64,000 bases of DNA from assembly GCA_900544265.1 (NCBI GenBank), contig UQUQ01000007.1, forward strand, positions 1-64,000, given 5' to 3'. Of this stretch, positions 56,536 to 64,000 are shown in pieces. Under the pieces are notes generated by a model. That model was not told the DNA's origin. It searched no databases and saw only the letters and a list, made by a program, of their open reading frames with translations. A program made the position numbers and the translations under genes. The stretch comes from an uncultured Alistipes sp. GTDB taxonomy: Bacteria; Bacteroidota; Bacteroidia; Bacteroidales; Rikenellaceae. Within the stretch, counting starts at the first letter, position 1, and each line of letters opens with the position of its first letter.

Positions 56536-56913
56536 TCAGCCGATCAGCTCCTCGTACTGGGCCGGCGTGAGCAGCGCGTCGACCTCTGCGGGGTTCGACA
56601 TGCGGACCTTCACGAGCCAGCCTTCGCCGTAGGCGTCCTTGTTGACGATCGAGGGGTCGGCATCGACGGCCTCGTTGAACTCCAGCACCTCGCCGCCCAC
56701 GGGCAGGAAGGCGTCGCTGACGGTCTTCACGGCCTCGATCGAGCCGAAGACCTCGCCTGCGGCGAGCGTCTCGCCCACGGTCGGCACGTCGACGAAGACG
56801 ATGTCGCCCAGCTGGCTCTGCGCGAAGTCGGTAATGCCGATCACGGCCACGTCACCCTCGACACGGCACCACTCGTGGTCGTTCGAGTATTTCAGATTTG
56901 CAGGTACGTTCAT
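56536..56913 (-). CDS. gcvH: Glycine cleavage system H protein
   Basis: A 125-residue lipoyl carrier that shuttles the aminomethyl group between the P and T proteins. The lipoylated Lys is in GSIEAVKTVSD (about residue 64), and the C-terminal GEGWLVKVRMS is typical. The other gcv genes are not in the window. It has a perfect promoter. Confidence 0.95.
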   Translation of the reverse strand: MNVPANLKYSNDHEWCRVEGDVAVIGITDFAQSQLGDIVFVDVPTVGETLAAGEVFGSIEAVKTVSDAFLPVGGEVLEFNEAVDADPSIVNKDAYGEGWLVKVRMSNPAEVDALLTPAQYEELIG

Positions 56914-56955
56914 GATGTTGTTGTGATTTGGTTTGAATTTTACGGTTCACTGATG

Positions 56956-56986
56956 CAAATATAACTGTTATTTTTGTAACAGCAAA
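56956..56986 (-). promoter_or_regulatory. Promoter of gcvH
   Basis: On the minus strand, TTTG (56986-56983), a 19-base spacer and TATATTTG (56963-56956), an exact match, 43 bases before the ATG. Confidence 0.85.
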
Positions 56987-57027
56987 GGGGTTTGCCGCTA
57001 TTTTCTCGGATATTTTTCGGTGACAAG

Positions 57028-57057
57028 TTGGTATTTTCGTTCGCATTTCGTAATTTT
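57028..57057 (+). promoter_or_regulatory. Probable promoter of the duplicated secreted-protein genes
   Basis: TTGG near 57028-57031, a 19-base spacer and TAATTTTG at about 57050-57057, roughly 105 bases before the first ATG. The bases from 57058 to 57163 hold no separate gene. Confidence 0.5.
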
Positions 57058-57163
57058 GGGAAAACCGTCCGGATCGTGTGTTGAAAATCCGCTGCAGAAC
57101 CCCGGCCGGGGGGGGACGGCCTGGCTTTGCGGGGAGGGGTTCCGGGCTCGAAACGCGGAAGCC

Positions 57164-57772
57164 ATGAAAAGAACGATCTTGCTGCTGTCGCTGCTGCTTG
57201 CCGCGGCCGCTTACGCCCAGCCGTCGGAACCGGCGGTGAACTACTATGCGAAGGATGGAACCGTTCAGGCGTCGGACGGAACCGTTTATTCTGTTGACGG
57301 GGCGGATTCTCCGACCATTACCATCTGCAATGCTGAAAATCGCTACACGGCAGCAGATGCGTCTTCCTCTCTTTATTACAAGGACGGTCGGAGGTTGGAG
57401 ACCTTGGAAGAGTATGGTCGTGTGGACGGAGCGGTGGCGGATCAGGAGGCCTTTACCCGGATATTCCGGGAAATGTTTACCGATGAGCAGATCGTCGCGC
57501 TGCGCAACCTGCGCCTGCCGTTGGCGGTTGGATGTGCGGTGAATCCGGAGGATGGTGTCCAGTTGGAAGTGTCGTTCGTTATCGGAAACTATCCGGAACT
57601 GACATCGCTGCCGCCCGATTTCTATCGGGCGCTCGAGAAACGGCTGAAAGAGGAGGTCCGGTGGCATGTCAATGATTTTGCGAAACAGCTGAAATATATG
57701 TTCGGATTGACGATTTTTAATTTCAGGAAGCTGCCCCTGACAAGCGAACTGGAAGAGAAGCCCGCTGAATAG
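57164..57772 (+). CDS. Secreted protein of unknown function, tandem copy 1
   Basis: A 202-residue protein with signal peptide (LLLSLLLAAAAYAQ). The mature part begins with YYAKDGTVQASDGTVY and has a C-terminal alpha/beta region (FTDEQIVALRNLRLPLAVGC, ELTSLPPDFYRALEKRLKEE). The size and layout recall small secreted DUF5043-type proteins of Bacteroidales; the match is uncertain. ATG 57164 is chosen for the signal peptide. A near-identical gene follows 28 bases after its stop. Confidence 0.7.
   Translation: MKRTILLLSLLLAAAAYAQPSEPAVNYYAKDGTVQASDGTVYSVDGADSPTITICNAENRYTAADASSSLYYKDGRRLETLEEYGRVDGAVADQEAFTRIFREMFTDEQIVALRNLRLPLAVGCAVNPEDGVQLEVSFVIGNYPELTSLPPDFYRALEKRLKEEVRWHVNDFAKQLKYMFGLTIFNFRKLPLTSELEEKPAE
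57231..57733 (+). repeat. Direct repeat, copy 1 (about 0.5 kb)
   Basis: Nearly identical to 57868-58370, offset 637 bases. Only a few substitutions lie in the central 400 bases, while the signal-peptide and C-terminal segments differ. Confidence 0.85.
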
Positions 57773-57800
57773 AAATGTTGAACCGCAACCACATACGGAC

Positions 57801-58451
57801 ATGAAAAGATTGATTATCCTATGTTGCCTGCTGTTTGCTGCGGCGGGTTATGGCCAGACGCCGGAGCCGGCGGTGAACTACTATGCGAAGGATGGAACCG
57901 TTAGTGCAACGGACGGGACCGTTTATTGCGTCGACGGGGCGGATTCTCCGACCATTACCATCTGCAATGCTGAAAATCGCTACACGGCGGCAGATGCGTC
58001 TTCCTCTCTTTATTACAAGGACGGTCGGAGGTTGGAGACCGTGGAAGAGTATGGTCGTGTGGACGGAGCGGTGGCGGATCAGGAGGCCTTTACCCGGATA
58101 TTCCGGGATATGTTTACCGATGAGCAGATCGTCGCGCTGCGCAACCTGCGCCTGCCGTTGGCGGTTGGATGTGCGGTGAATCCGGAGGATGGTGTCCAGT
58201 TGGAAGTGTCGTTCGTTATCGGAAACTATCCGGAACTGACATCGCTGCCGCCCGATTTCTATCGGGCGCTCGAGAAACGGCTGAAAGAGGAGGTCCGGTG
58301 GCATGTCAATGATTTTGCGAAACAGCTGAAATATATGTTTGGGTTGACTGTTTTGAATTTCAGGAAGCTGCCTCTGACAAGCGAACTTCATCAGATCAAG
58401 CCGGGGCTTGAAGAGATCAATCTGGGCGAGGAGGTCGGATCGTTTCACTGA
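57801..58451 (+). CDS. Secreted protein of unknown function, tandem copy 2
   Basis: A 216-residue paralogue of the preceding gene. Residues of about 24-190 are almost identical to copy 1, with changes such as QASD to SATD and REM to RDM. The signal peptide and the C-terminal tail (HQIKPGLEEINLGEEVGSFH) differ. It is cotranscribed with copy 1 from the upstream promoter. Function unknown. Confidence 0.7.
   Translation: MKRLIILCCLLFAAAGYGQTPEPAVNYYAKDGTVSATDGTVYCVDGADSPTITICNAENRYTAADASSSLYYKDGRRLETVEEYGRVDGAVADQEAFTRIFRDMFTDEQIVALRNLRLPLAVGCAVNPEDGVQLEVSFVIGNYPELTSLPPDFYRALEKRLKEEVRWHVNDFAKQLKYMFGLTVLNFRKLPLTSELHQIKPGLEEINLGEEVGSFH
57868..58370 (+). repeat. Direct repeat, copy 2 (about 0.5 kb)
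   Basis: The second copy of the 57231-57733 repeat. Confidence 0.85.
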
Positions 58452-58493
58452 CAGAAGAAGGACCGGCCGCGGGTGACGCGGACCGATATAATA

Positions 58494-58531
58494 AGGAGGA
58501 CCGGCGGCAGTTCCGTCGGTCCTCCTTTATG
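58494..58531. terminator. Terminator between tandem genes and birA
   Basis: A 15-bp stem (58494-58508 with 58514-58528, one wobble) lies between convergent genes; the T run is short. Confidence 0.65.
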
Positions 58532-58722
58532 CGTGTTCGTTCCTGCGGCGGGGTGCAGGTCGAGCTTTTGTGTGACCTCGCGGCGGGGGTGCCGGTCGGG
58601 CCTTTGTGTGTTCCCTCGGCAGAGGTACCGGTCGAGCTTTTGCGTGTTCCCGCGGCGGGGTGTCGGTCGGGCCTTTGTGTGACTTCGCGGCGGGTTGTCG
58701 GTCAGCCCTTTGCGTCGATGAC
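58531..58722. repeat. 35-36-bp tandem repeat (minisatellite) behind birA
   Basis: Four contiguous full units (58558-58593, 58594-58629, 58630-58664, 58665-58699) are flanked by partial ones at 58531-58557 and 58700-58722. Each begins GGTCGRGC and contains TTTGYGTG. The last partial unit overlaps the birA stop codon, so the array appears to have grown from the gene's 3-prime end. There are no spacers. Confidence 0.85.
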
Positions 58723-59430
58723 GAACTCCACTTCGCGGAAGAGGTATTCGCCGAGCGAGCCGTCCGTGCGGCGCAGCAGCAGCGCTCCCGAGGGGCGGAC
58801 CCCCTCGATGGTGGCTTCGAAGAGGGTGCCGTCGGGCAGCCGGTAGGGGTGGCGCTCCCCGAGGCGGTACATCCGCAGCCGGTAGTCGTGCTGGATCGCC
58901 TCCTTCTCGCCGCGCTCCAGCTGGGCGTAGCGCGCCATGAACAGCTCGTGGAAGCGTCCGAGCACCTCCTCGCGGTCGAACGTGCGGCCCGTGGCCGAGG
59001 CCATCGACACGGGGTTCGGCAGCGAGGGGTCGAACCTCGTCTGGTTGACGTTGATGCCGATGCCGGCAAGCGTGCGTGCCAGCCGCCCGCCGGCAAGGTC
59101 GTGCTCGATGAGCATGCCCACCAGTTTGCGGTCGCCCGTGTAGATGTCGTTCGTCCACTTGATGCGCGTGTCGATGCCGTAGCGGTCGAAGAGCTCCGTG
59201 AGGGCCAGCGTCACGATCTCCGAGAGCAGGAACTGTTCGCCCACGGGCAGGAAGTGCGGTTCGAGCACCAGCGTGAAGGTCAGGTTCTCGCCCCGGGGGC
59301 TGAGCCACGTGTGGCCCCGCTGCCCGCGGCCGGCGGTCTGCCGCTCGGCCCAGACGATGTCGCCGTGGCGGTAGCGTGCGTCGCGGGCGTCGTCGTTCGT
59401 CGAGGTGGTTTCGTCGATGCGGTAGATCAT
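58702..59430 (-). CDS. birA: Biotin-[acetyl-CoA-carboxylase] ligase
   Basis: A 242-residue biotin protein ligase that activates biotin and attaches it to carboxylase carrier domains. The catalytic motif is GRGQRGHTW (about residues 35-43), with KWTNDIY and the C-terminal SH3-like domain (about 195-242). The N-terminal DNA-binding domain of E. coli BirA is absent, so it is a monofunctional (group I) ligase. It starts seven bases after the dapD stop. Confidence 0.92.
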   Translation of the reverse strand: MIYRIDETTSTNDDARDARYRHGDIVWAERQTAGRGQRGHTWLSPRGENLTFTLVLEPHFLPVGEQFLLSEIVTLALTELFDRYGIDTRIKWTNDIYTGDRKLVGMLIEHDLAGGRLARTLAGIGINVNQTRFDPSLPNPVSMASATGRTFDREEVLGRFHELFMARYAQLERGEKEAIQHDYRLRMYRLGERHPYRLPDGTLFEATIEGVRPSGALLLRRTDGSLGEYLFREVEFVIDAKG

Positions 59431-59437
59431 GGCCGGA

Positions 59438-60265
59438 TCAGATCGAGACGCCGAAGTCGCGCAGGGCGTCGTTGAGCGAGGTCTTCTTGTCGGTGGACTC
59501 CTTGCGGCGGCCGATGATCAGGGCGCACGAGACGCTGTATTCGCCCGCCGGGAACTGCTTGCGGTAGCTGCCCGGCACGACCACCGAGCGGGCCGGGACG
59601 TAACCCTTGTAGGTGACGGGCTCCGGCCCCGTGACGTCGATGATGTGCGTCGAGCCGGTGATGACGGTGTTCGAGCCGAGGACCGCCTCGCGGCAGACGT
59701 GCGCCCCCTCGACAACGATCGAGCGCGATCCGATGAAGCAGTTGTCCTCGATGATGACCGGCGCCGCCTGCACGGGCTCCAGCACGCCGCCGATGCCCAC
59801 GCCGCCCGAGAGGTGGACGTGGCGCCCGATCTGGGCGCACGAGCCGACCGTGGCCCACGTGTCGACCATCGTGCCGGTGTCGACGTAGGCCCCGATGTTG
59901 ACATACGACGGCATGAGGATCGCCCCCGGGGCGATGTAGGCACCGTAGCGGGCCACGGCGTGCGGCACGGCGCGCACGCCCAGCTCCTCGTAGCCGTGCT
60001 TGAGCTCCATCTTGTCGTACCACTCCAGTTCGCCGGCCTCCATCCTGCGCATGGGGCGGATCGGGAAGTAGAGGATGATGGCCTTCTTGACCCATTCGTT
60101 GACCCGCCATTCACCGGCATCGGCATCGACGGGCTCCGCCGTGCGGAGCTCGCCGCGGTCGACGAGCGCGACGACCCGCTCGATCGCTTCGCGCACCTGC
60201 TTCTGTTCGAGCAGCGAGCGGTCTTCCCACGCCTGCCCGATTATCGTTTCGAGTTCGCTGTACAT
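59438..60265 (-). CDS. dapD: Tetrahydrodipicolinate N-succinyltransferase
   Basis: A 275-residue enzyme of the succinylase branch of lysine/diaminopimelate synthesis. Hexapeptide repeats forming a left-handed beta-helix run from about residue 105 to 225 (VNIGAYVDTGTMVDTWATVG, CAQIGRHVHLSGG). ATG 60265 gives the standard N terminus MYSELETII; an in-frame upstream extension is untypical. It is likely cotranscribed with birA. Confidence 0.95.
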   Translation of the reverse strand: MYSELETIIGQAWEDRSLLEQKQVREAIERVVALVDRGELRTAEPVDADAGEWRVNEWVKKAIILYFPIRPMRRMEAGELEWYDKMELKHGYEELGVRAVPHAVARYGAYIAPGAILMPSYVNIGAYVDTGTMVDTWATVGSCAQIGRHVHLSGGVGIGGVLEPVQAAPVIIEDNCFIGSRSIVVEGAHVCREAVLGSNTVITGSTHIIDVTGPEPVTYKGYVPARSVVVPGSYRKQFPAGEYSVSCALIIGRRKESTDKKTSLNDALRDFGVSI

Positions 60266-60369
60266 TTTTTTTGTCGTGTTTGGGCAGCCGCACCTGCGGA
60301 CCGGACGGCCGGGGCGCGTCGGGCACTCCGGCCTGCTCCGCCGGCGGCGGGCTGAAAGTTTGTTCCGGA

Positions 60370-60377
60370 CAAAGGTA
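60370..60377 (-). promoter_or_regulatory. -7 box of dapD-birA
   Basis: TACCTTTG on the minus strand, 105 bases before the dapD ATG. It is divergent from the peptidase promoter 22 bases away. Confidence 0.5.
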
Positions 60378-60398
60378 TGCAAAATCGCTTATTTTTCC

Positions 60399-60406
60399 TA
60401 ACTTTG
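60399..60406 (+). promoter_or_regulatory. -7 box of the prolyl oligopeptidase gene
   Basis: TAACTTTG, 29 bases before the ATG. The expected -33 site overlaps the divergent dapD -7 box. Confidence 0.55.
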
Positions 60407-60434
60407 CCCCGACCATAACCCAAAAGGTACGCGT

Positions 60435-62570
60435 ATGAAACACTCATTCACCACCGCCGCCCTGCTCGCGGGCATGGCGGCCCTTGCAGCATCCTGCAGC
60501 GACATGAAGCAGATAAAACGGATGCCCTACCCCGAAACCGAGCGCGGCGGGGTCGTGGACAACTATTTCGGCACCGAGGTGCCCGATCCCTACCGCTGGC
60601 TCGAGGACGACAATTCGGAGGCGACGGCTGCCTGGGTGGCGGCCGAGAATGCCGTGACGGAGAACTACCTCTCGCAGATCCCCTTCCGCGGTGCGATCCG
60701 CGAGCGGCTGACCGAACTGTGGAACTATCCCAAGGAGGGTGCTCCGGTCAAGCACGGCGACTGGTGGTACTACTATTATAACGACGGCCTGCAGAACCAG
60801 TCGGTGCTCTACCGCACGCAGCAGCCGGGCACGCCGGGCGAGGTCTTCCTCGATCCGAACACCCTCTCGGAGGACGGGACGGTGGCGCTGGCCGCGGCGT
60901 CGTTCTCGAAGGACGGGCGCTACTTCGCCTATGCGGCCGCCGCATCGGGTTCGGACTGGGTCGAGATCCGCGTCAAGGACACCGCGACGGGCGAGCTGAC
61001 CACCGACAAAATCAACTGGGTGAAGAACTCCGGCGCCGAGTGGGCTCCCGACTCCAAAGGCTTCTACTACAGCGGCTACGAGGCGCCCGACGGAAGCGTC
61101 TATTCGTCGCAGAACCAGTATCAGAAGGTCTACTACCATGCGCTCGGTACGCCGCAGTCGGCCGACCGCCTCGTCTACGAGGACCGCGAGCACCCGCTGC
61201 GCTACTTCTGGGCCTGGCCCTCGGAGGACGGCAAGTGGCTCTTCGTCCTTGCGTCGGAGGGTACTTCCGGCACGGAGGTGCTCTACCGCCGGAGCTCCGA
61301 AAAGCAGTTCCGCACGCTGCTCAAGGGCTTCGATGCCGACTACGCCCCCGTTACGGTGAAGGACGACGCCCTCTACTATGTGACCAACCGCGACGCCATG
61401 AACTATGCCCTCTGCCGCATCGACCTGAACAGCCCGAAGCGGATCGAGACCGTCATTCCGGAGCATGAGACGACGCTGCTCGAAGGGGTCTCGTCGGTCG
61501 GCGGCTACCTCTTTGCCTCCTATCTGGAGAATGCGCAGGACAAGATCGTGCAGTTCGACTTCGACGGCCGCCGCGTGCGCGACGTGCAGTTCCCGGCCAT
61601 CGGCACCGTCGGCGGCTTCTCCGGCGAGAAGGAGGCGACCGAGCTCTACTATACGCTCACGAACTACACGGCCCCCGCGACGGTCTACCATTACGACATC
61701 GCCACGGGTGAGTCGACCCTCTACAAGGCCCCGGAGGTGAACTTCGATCCGTCGCTCTTCGTCACCGAGCAGGTCTTCTACCCCTCGAAGGACGGAACGC
61801 GCGTGCCGATGTTCATCACCCACCGCAAGGACATGAAGCTCGACGGCCAGAACCCCTGCCTGCTCTACGGCTACGGCGGCTTCCAGATCAATCTCACGCC
61901 GGGCTTCAACCCCTCGGCGCTGATGTTCGTCGAGCAGGGCGGCATCTACTGCGTGGCCAACCTGCGCGGCGGCTCGGAGTACGGCGAGGCCTGGCACCGC
62001 GCCGGCATGCTCGACAGGAAGCAGAACGTCTTCGACGACTTCATCGCCGCGGCCGAGTACCTCATCGCCGGGAAGTACACCTCGTCGGAGCGTCTGGCCA
62101 TCAACGGCGGCTCGAACGGCGGCCTGCTCGTCGGCGCCTGCGAGGTGCAGCGTCCCGACCTCTACGCCGTCTGCCTGCCGCAGGTCGGCGTGATGGACAT
62201 GCTGCGCTACCACAAGTTCACCATCGGCTGGGGCTGGGTCGTGGAGTACGGCTCGTCGGACAACGCCGAGCAGTTCCCCTACATCTACGCCTACTCGCCC
62301 GTGCACAACATCCGCGAGGGCGTGAAGTATCCCGCCACGCTCGTGATGACGGCCGACCACGACGACCGCGTCGTCCCGGCCCACTCGTTCAAGTTCGCCG
62401 CCCAGATGCAGCACTGCCAGGCGGGCGACGCCCCGGTGCTGATCCGCATCGAGTCGAAGGCGGGCCACGGCGCCGGCAAGCCGACCTCGAAACGCATCGA
62501 CGAGGCGGCCGACATGTACGCCTTCCTTTTCCAGAACATCGGCGTGCCGTACCGTCCGGTCAAAAAGTAG
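60435..62570 (+). CDS. Prolyl oligopeptidase family lipoprotein (S9A)
   Basis: A 711-residue lipoprotein (LAASC, Cys near 21). An N-terminal beta-propeller (about 95-430) gates the active site; the alpha/beta hydrolase domain follows. The catalytic Ser is in NGGSNGGLL (about 560), Asp in TADHDDRV (about 641) and His in GHGAGK (about 678). It cleaves short proline-containing peptides, probably in the periplasm or at the surface. Full family length. Confidence 0.93.
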   Translation: MKHSFTTAALLAGMAALAASCSDMKQIKRMPYPETERGGVVDNYFGTEVPDPYRWLEDDNSEATAAWVAAENAVTENYLSQIPFRGAIRERLTELWNYPKEGAPVKHGDWWYYYYNDGLQNQSVLYRTQQPGTPGEVFLDPNTLSEDGTVALAAASFSKDGRYFAYAAAASGSDWVEIRVKDTATGELTTDKINWVKNSGAEWAPDSKGFYYSGYEAPDGSVYSSQNQYQKVYYHALGTPQSADRLVYEDREHPLRYFWAWPSEDGKWLFVLASEGTSGTEVLYRRSSEKQFRTLLKGFDADYAPVTVKDDALYYVTNRDAMNYALCRIDLNSPKRIETVIPEHETTLLEGVSSVGGYLFASYLENAQDKIVQFDFDGRRVRDVQFPAIGTVGGFSGEKEATELYYTLTNYTAPATVYHYDIATGESTLYKAPEVNFDPSLFVTEQVFYPSKDGTRVPMFITHRKDMKLDGQNPCLLYGYGGFQINLTPGFNPSALMFVEQGGIYCVANLRGGSEYGEAWHRAGMLDRKQNVFDDFIAAAEYLIAGKYTSSERLAINGGSNGGLLVGACEVQRPDLYAVCLPQVGVMDMLRYHKFTIGWGWVVEYGSSDNAEQFPYIYAYSPVHNIREGVKYPATLVMTADHDDRVVPAHSFKFAAQMQHCQAGDAPVLIRIESKAGHGAGKPTSKRIDEAADMYAFLFQNIGVPYRPVKK

Positions 62571-62597
62571 GGCGCACCCGGAAAAACAGGGGCCGAC

Positions 62598-62621
62598 GGG
62601 CCGCCGCCCGGGCGGCGGCCC
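62598..62621. other. 24-base perfect GC palindrome between peptidase and aspartokinase genes
   Basis: A fully self-complementary stretch that can form a strong hairpin but lacks a T run. It may be a terminator of limited efficiency or an RNA-stability element. Confidence 0.45.
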
Positions 62622-62661
62622 CGCAGCCCGACGAAAAGTTGGTTGGGTTAACAGCAAAGAT

Positions 62662-63918
62662 ATGAAAGTCTACAAATTCGGAGGCGCCTCGGTGCGCAAC
62701 GCCGACGGCGTGAGAAACCTGCGCAAGATCATCGACGACGAGCAGCACCTCTTCATCATCGTCTCGGCCATGGGCAAGACGACGAACGCCCTGGAGCGGG
62801 TCTTCGCCGGCGTGCAGCAGGGGAACCGCGAGGCGGCTCTGGGCGAGGTGGCCGCGCTGCGCAGCTACCATGCGGAGATCATCGACGACCTGTGGCACGG
62901 CCACAGGCAGCTCGAACGGGTCGATGCGCTCTTCGACGAACTGGAGCGTGTGGCCGCCGAGACGGTCTACCGTCCCGAGGAGGCCGAGCTGCGCTACGAC
63001 GAGATCGTCGCCTACGGCGAGCTGGTTTCGACGACGATCATCTCCGAGTACCTGAACCATGCCGGCGTGGCGAACCGCTGGATCGACATGCGCCGCTGCC
63101 TGCTCACCGAGCAGCGCCACAAGGATGCCGGCGTCGACATCGAGGCCTCGGCACCGCGCCTGCGCTCCGCGCTGGCCGGCTGCGGGGAGACGATCTTCGT
63201 CGGGCAGGGCTTCATCGGCGGGGCGCCCGACGGCACGACCACGACGCTCGGCCGCGAGGGCTCGGACTACTCGGCGGCCGTCGTGGCAAACATCCTCGAT
63301 GCCGAGTCGATGTCGGTGTGGAAGGATGTCGACGGCATCCTGAATGCCGACCCGAAGATCTTTCCCGACGCCGTGCAGATCGCCGAGCTGAACTACCTCG
63401 ACACGATCGAGCTGGCCTACAGTGGGGCGCAGATCATCCACCCGAAGACGATCAAGCCGCTGCAGAACAAGAACATCCCGCTCTACGTCCGCCCCTTCGG
63501 CGACAAGCGCAAGCCCGGTACGGTGATCCGCGCCATGTCGGCGCCGGTCGACGTGCCGATCCTGATCCTGAAGAAGGACCAGGTGCTGCTGACGCTCCGT
63601 TCGCGCGACTTTTCGTTCGTGCTCGAGGAGAAGTTCGCCACGATCTTCTCGCTGCTCGAGCGCTTCCGCATCAAGGCCAACCTGATCCACAATTCGGCCG
63701 TGAACCTGAGCCTCTGCGTCGACAGGTCGTGGCACATCGACGAGGCGGTCGGAGCGCTGCGCGGGGCGGGCTTCGACGTGATGCGCTCCGACAACATGGA
63801 GCTGCTCACCGTGCGCGGCTACACCGACGAGCTGTGGCGGCGCTACGCCTGCGGTCCGCAGGTCTTCATCCGCCAGGCCACGCAGTCGACCGTGCGCGTG
63901 GTCCGCAAGCGCGGCTGA
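62662..63918 (+). CDS. Aspartate kinase
   Basis: A 418-residue monofunctional aspartokinase, first step of the lysine/threonine/methionine pathway. The kinase domain (about 1-285) has MKVYKFGGASV, VSAMGKTTN, TTLGREGSDYSA and KDVDGILNADPK. Two ACT-like regulatory segments follow (about 295-418), which usually bind lysine or threonine. No homoserine dehydrogenase domain is fused. With dapD nearby it points to diaminopimelate synthesis, though the two genes are on opposite strands. Equivalent to lysC in role. Confidence 0.93.
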   Translation: MKVYKFGGASVRNADGVRNLRKIIDDEQHLFIIVSAMGKTTNALERVFAGVQQGNREAALGEVAALRSYHAEIIDDLWHGHRQLERVDALFDELERVAAETVYRPEEAELRYDEIVAYGELVSTTIISEYLNHAGVANRWIDMRRCLLTEQRHKDAGVDIEASAPRLRSALAGCGETIFVGQGFIGGAPDGTTTTLGREGSDYSAAVVANILDAESMSVWKDVDGILNADPKIFPDAVQIAELNYLDTIELAYSGAQIIHPKTIKPLQNKNIPLYVRPFGDKRKPGTVIRAMSAPVDVPILILKKDQVLLTLRSRDFSFVLEEKFATIFSLLERFRIKANLIHNSAVNLSLCVDRSWHIDEAVGALRGAGFDVMRSDNMELLTVRGYTDELWRRYACGPQVFIRQATQSTVRVVRKRG

Positions 63919-64000
63919 CGGACGGTTTTTCCTTCATGTCCGGTTCCGATCCCGGGATCGGGTTTGGCATCGACAGAGCGGCGGCCCCTTCCGAAGAGGG

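Noticed and set aside
58531..58722. CRISPR-like array (35-36-bp repeats)
   Set aside because: The units are contiguous without spacers, imperfect, and no cas genes are present.
58445..59308. Alternative minus-strand frame through the minisatellite and birA
   Set aside because: birA in the other frame has all catalytic motifs; the alternative is Arg/Pro-rich repeat translation only.
60444..62657. Long antisense frame over the prolyl oligopeptidase gene
   Set aside because: Composition artefact; the plus strand encodes a complete enzyme with its catalytic triad.

Overview
The window looks like a chromosome segment of a GC-rich Bacteroidales bacterium, most like Alistipes (Rikenellaceae). The reasons are a SusC/SusD polysaccharide locus with a hybrid two-component sensor, the Bacteroidetes-type omega subunit and bamD-rpoZ-coaBC-recN gene order, TatA/TatC without TatB, promoters of the TTTG / TAnnTTTG type, starts without evident Shine-Dalgarno sequences, and high GC throughout. 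The genus is inferred from these traits, not from any search.

Left flank (1-9.9 kb): the window opens at the end of an apparent integrated element, marked by a truncated tRNA-Pro(GGG) 3-prime half. A small conserved protein follows. Next comes an envelope gene set: a lipoprotein with two DUF1080 domains, a twin-arginine-exported Gfo/Idh/MocA oxidoreductase, a 1124-residue HEAT-repeat/DUF1080 protein, then tatA, tatC and a second oxidoreductase. This set suggests a periplasmic route that oxidises and cleaves glycosides, with its export machinery alongside. It is the least understood system here.

Core block (9.9-23 kb): prfC and nadB; an ECF sigma / anti-sigma-like / outer-membrane protein / DUF4252 cluster; queA; a cation-proton antiporter; eno; and a modular glycerophosphodiesterase lipoprotein.

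Island (23,211-41,854): a tyrosine-recombinase element inserted in the 3-prime end of tRNA-His. A 23-bp direct repeat of the tRNA end bounds it. It carries a complete galactan utilisation locus: GH2 beta-galactosidase, GH53 galactanase, a SusE-position lipoprotein, SusD, SusC, a second AT-rich GH53, and a hybrid sensor/AraC regulator. Next to these lie a mobilisation-like gene, an inverted repeat resembling an origin of transfer, a DUF3408 gene and the integrase beside the tRNA. The host tRNA terminator is now stranded at the far end and the element supplies a new one. The working picture is that extracellular GH53 enzymes cut beta-1,4-galactan, SusCD imports the fragments, GH2 finishes them, and the sensor switches the locus on.

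Right flank (42-64 kb): groES-groEL with a possible sigma-54 promoter; a second ECF sigma / zinc-finger anti-sigma pair; a nucleotidyltransferase-like gene; bamD-rpoZ-coaBC-recN; greA; a small Cys-rich secreted protein and a TonB-dependent receptor; mdh; gcvH; a very recent tandem duplication of a secreted protein gene; a 35-36-bp minisatellite behind birA; dapD; a prolyl oligopeptidase lipoprotein; and an aspartokinase. dapD and the aspartokinase act in the same lysine/diaminopimelate pathway.
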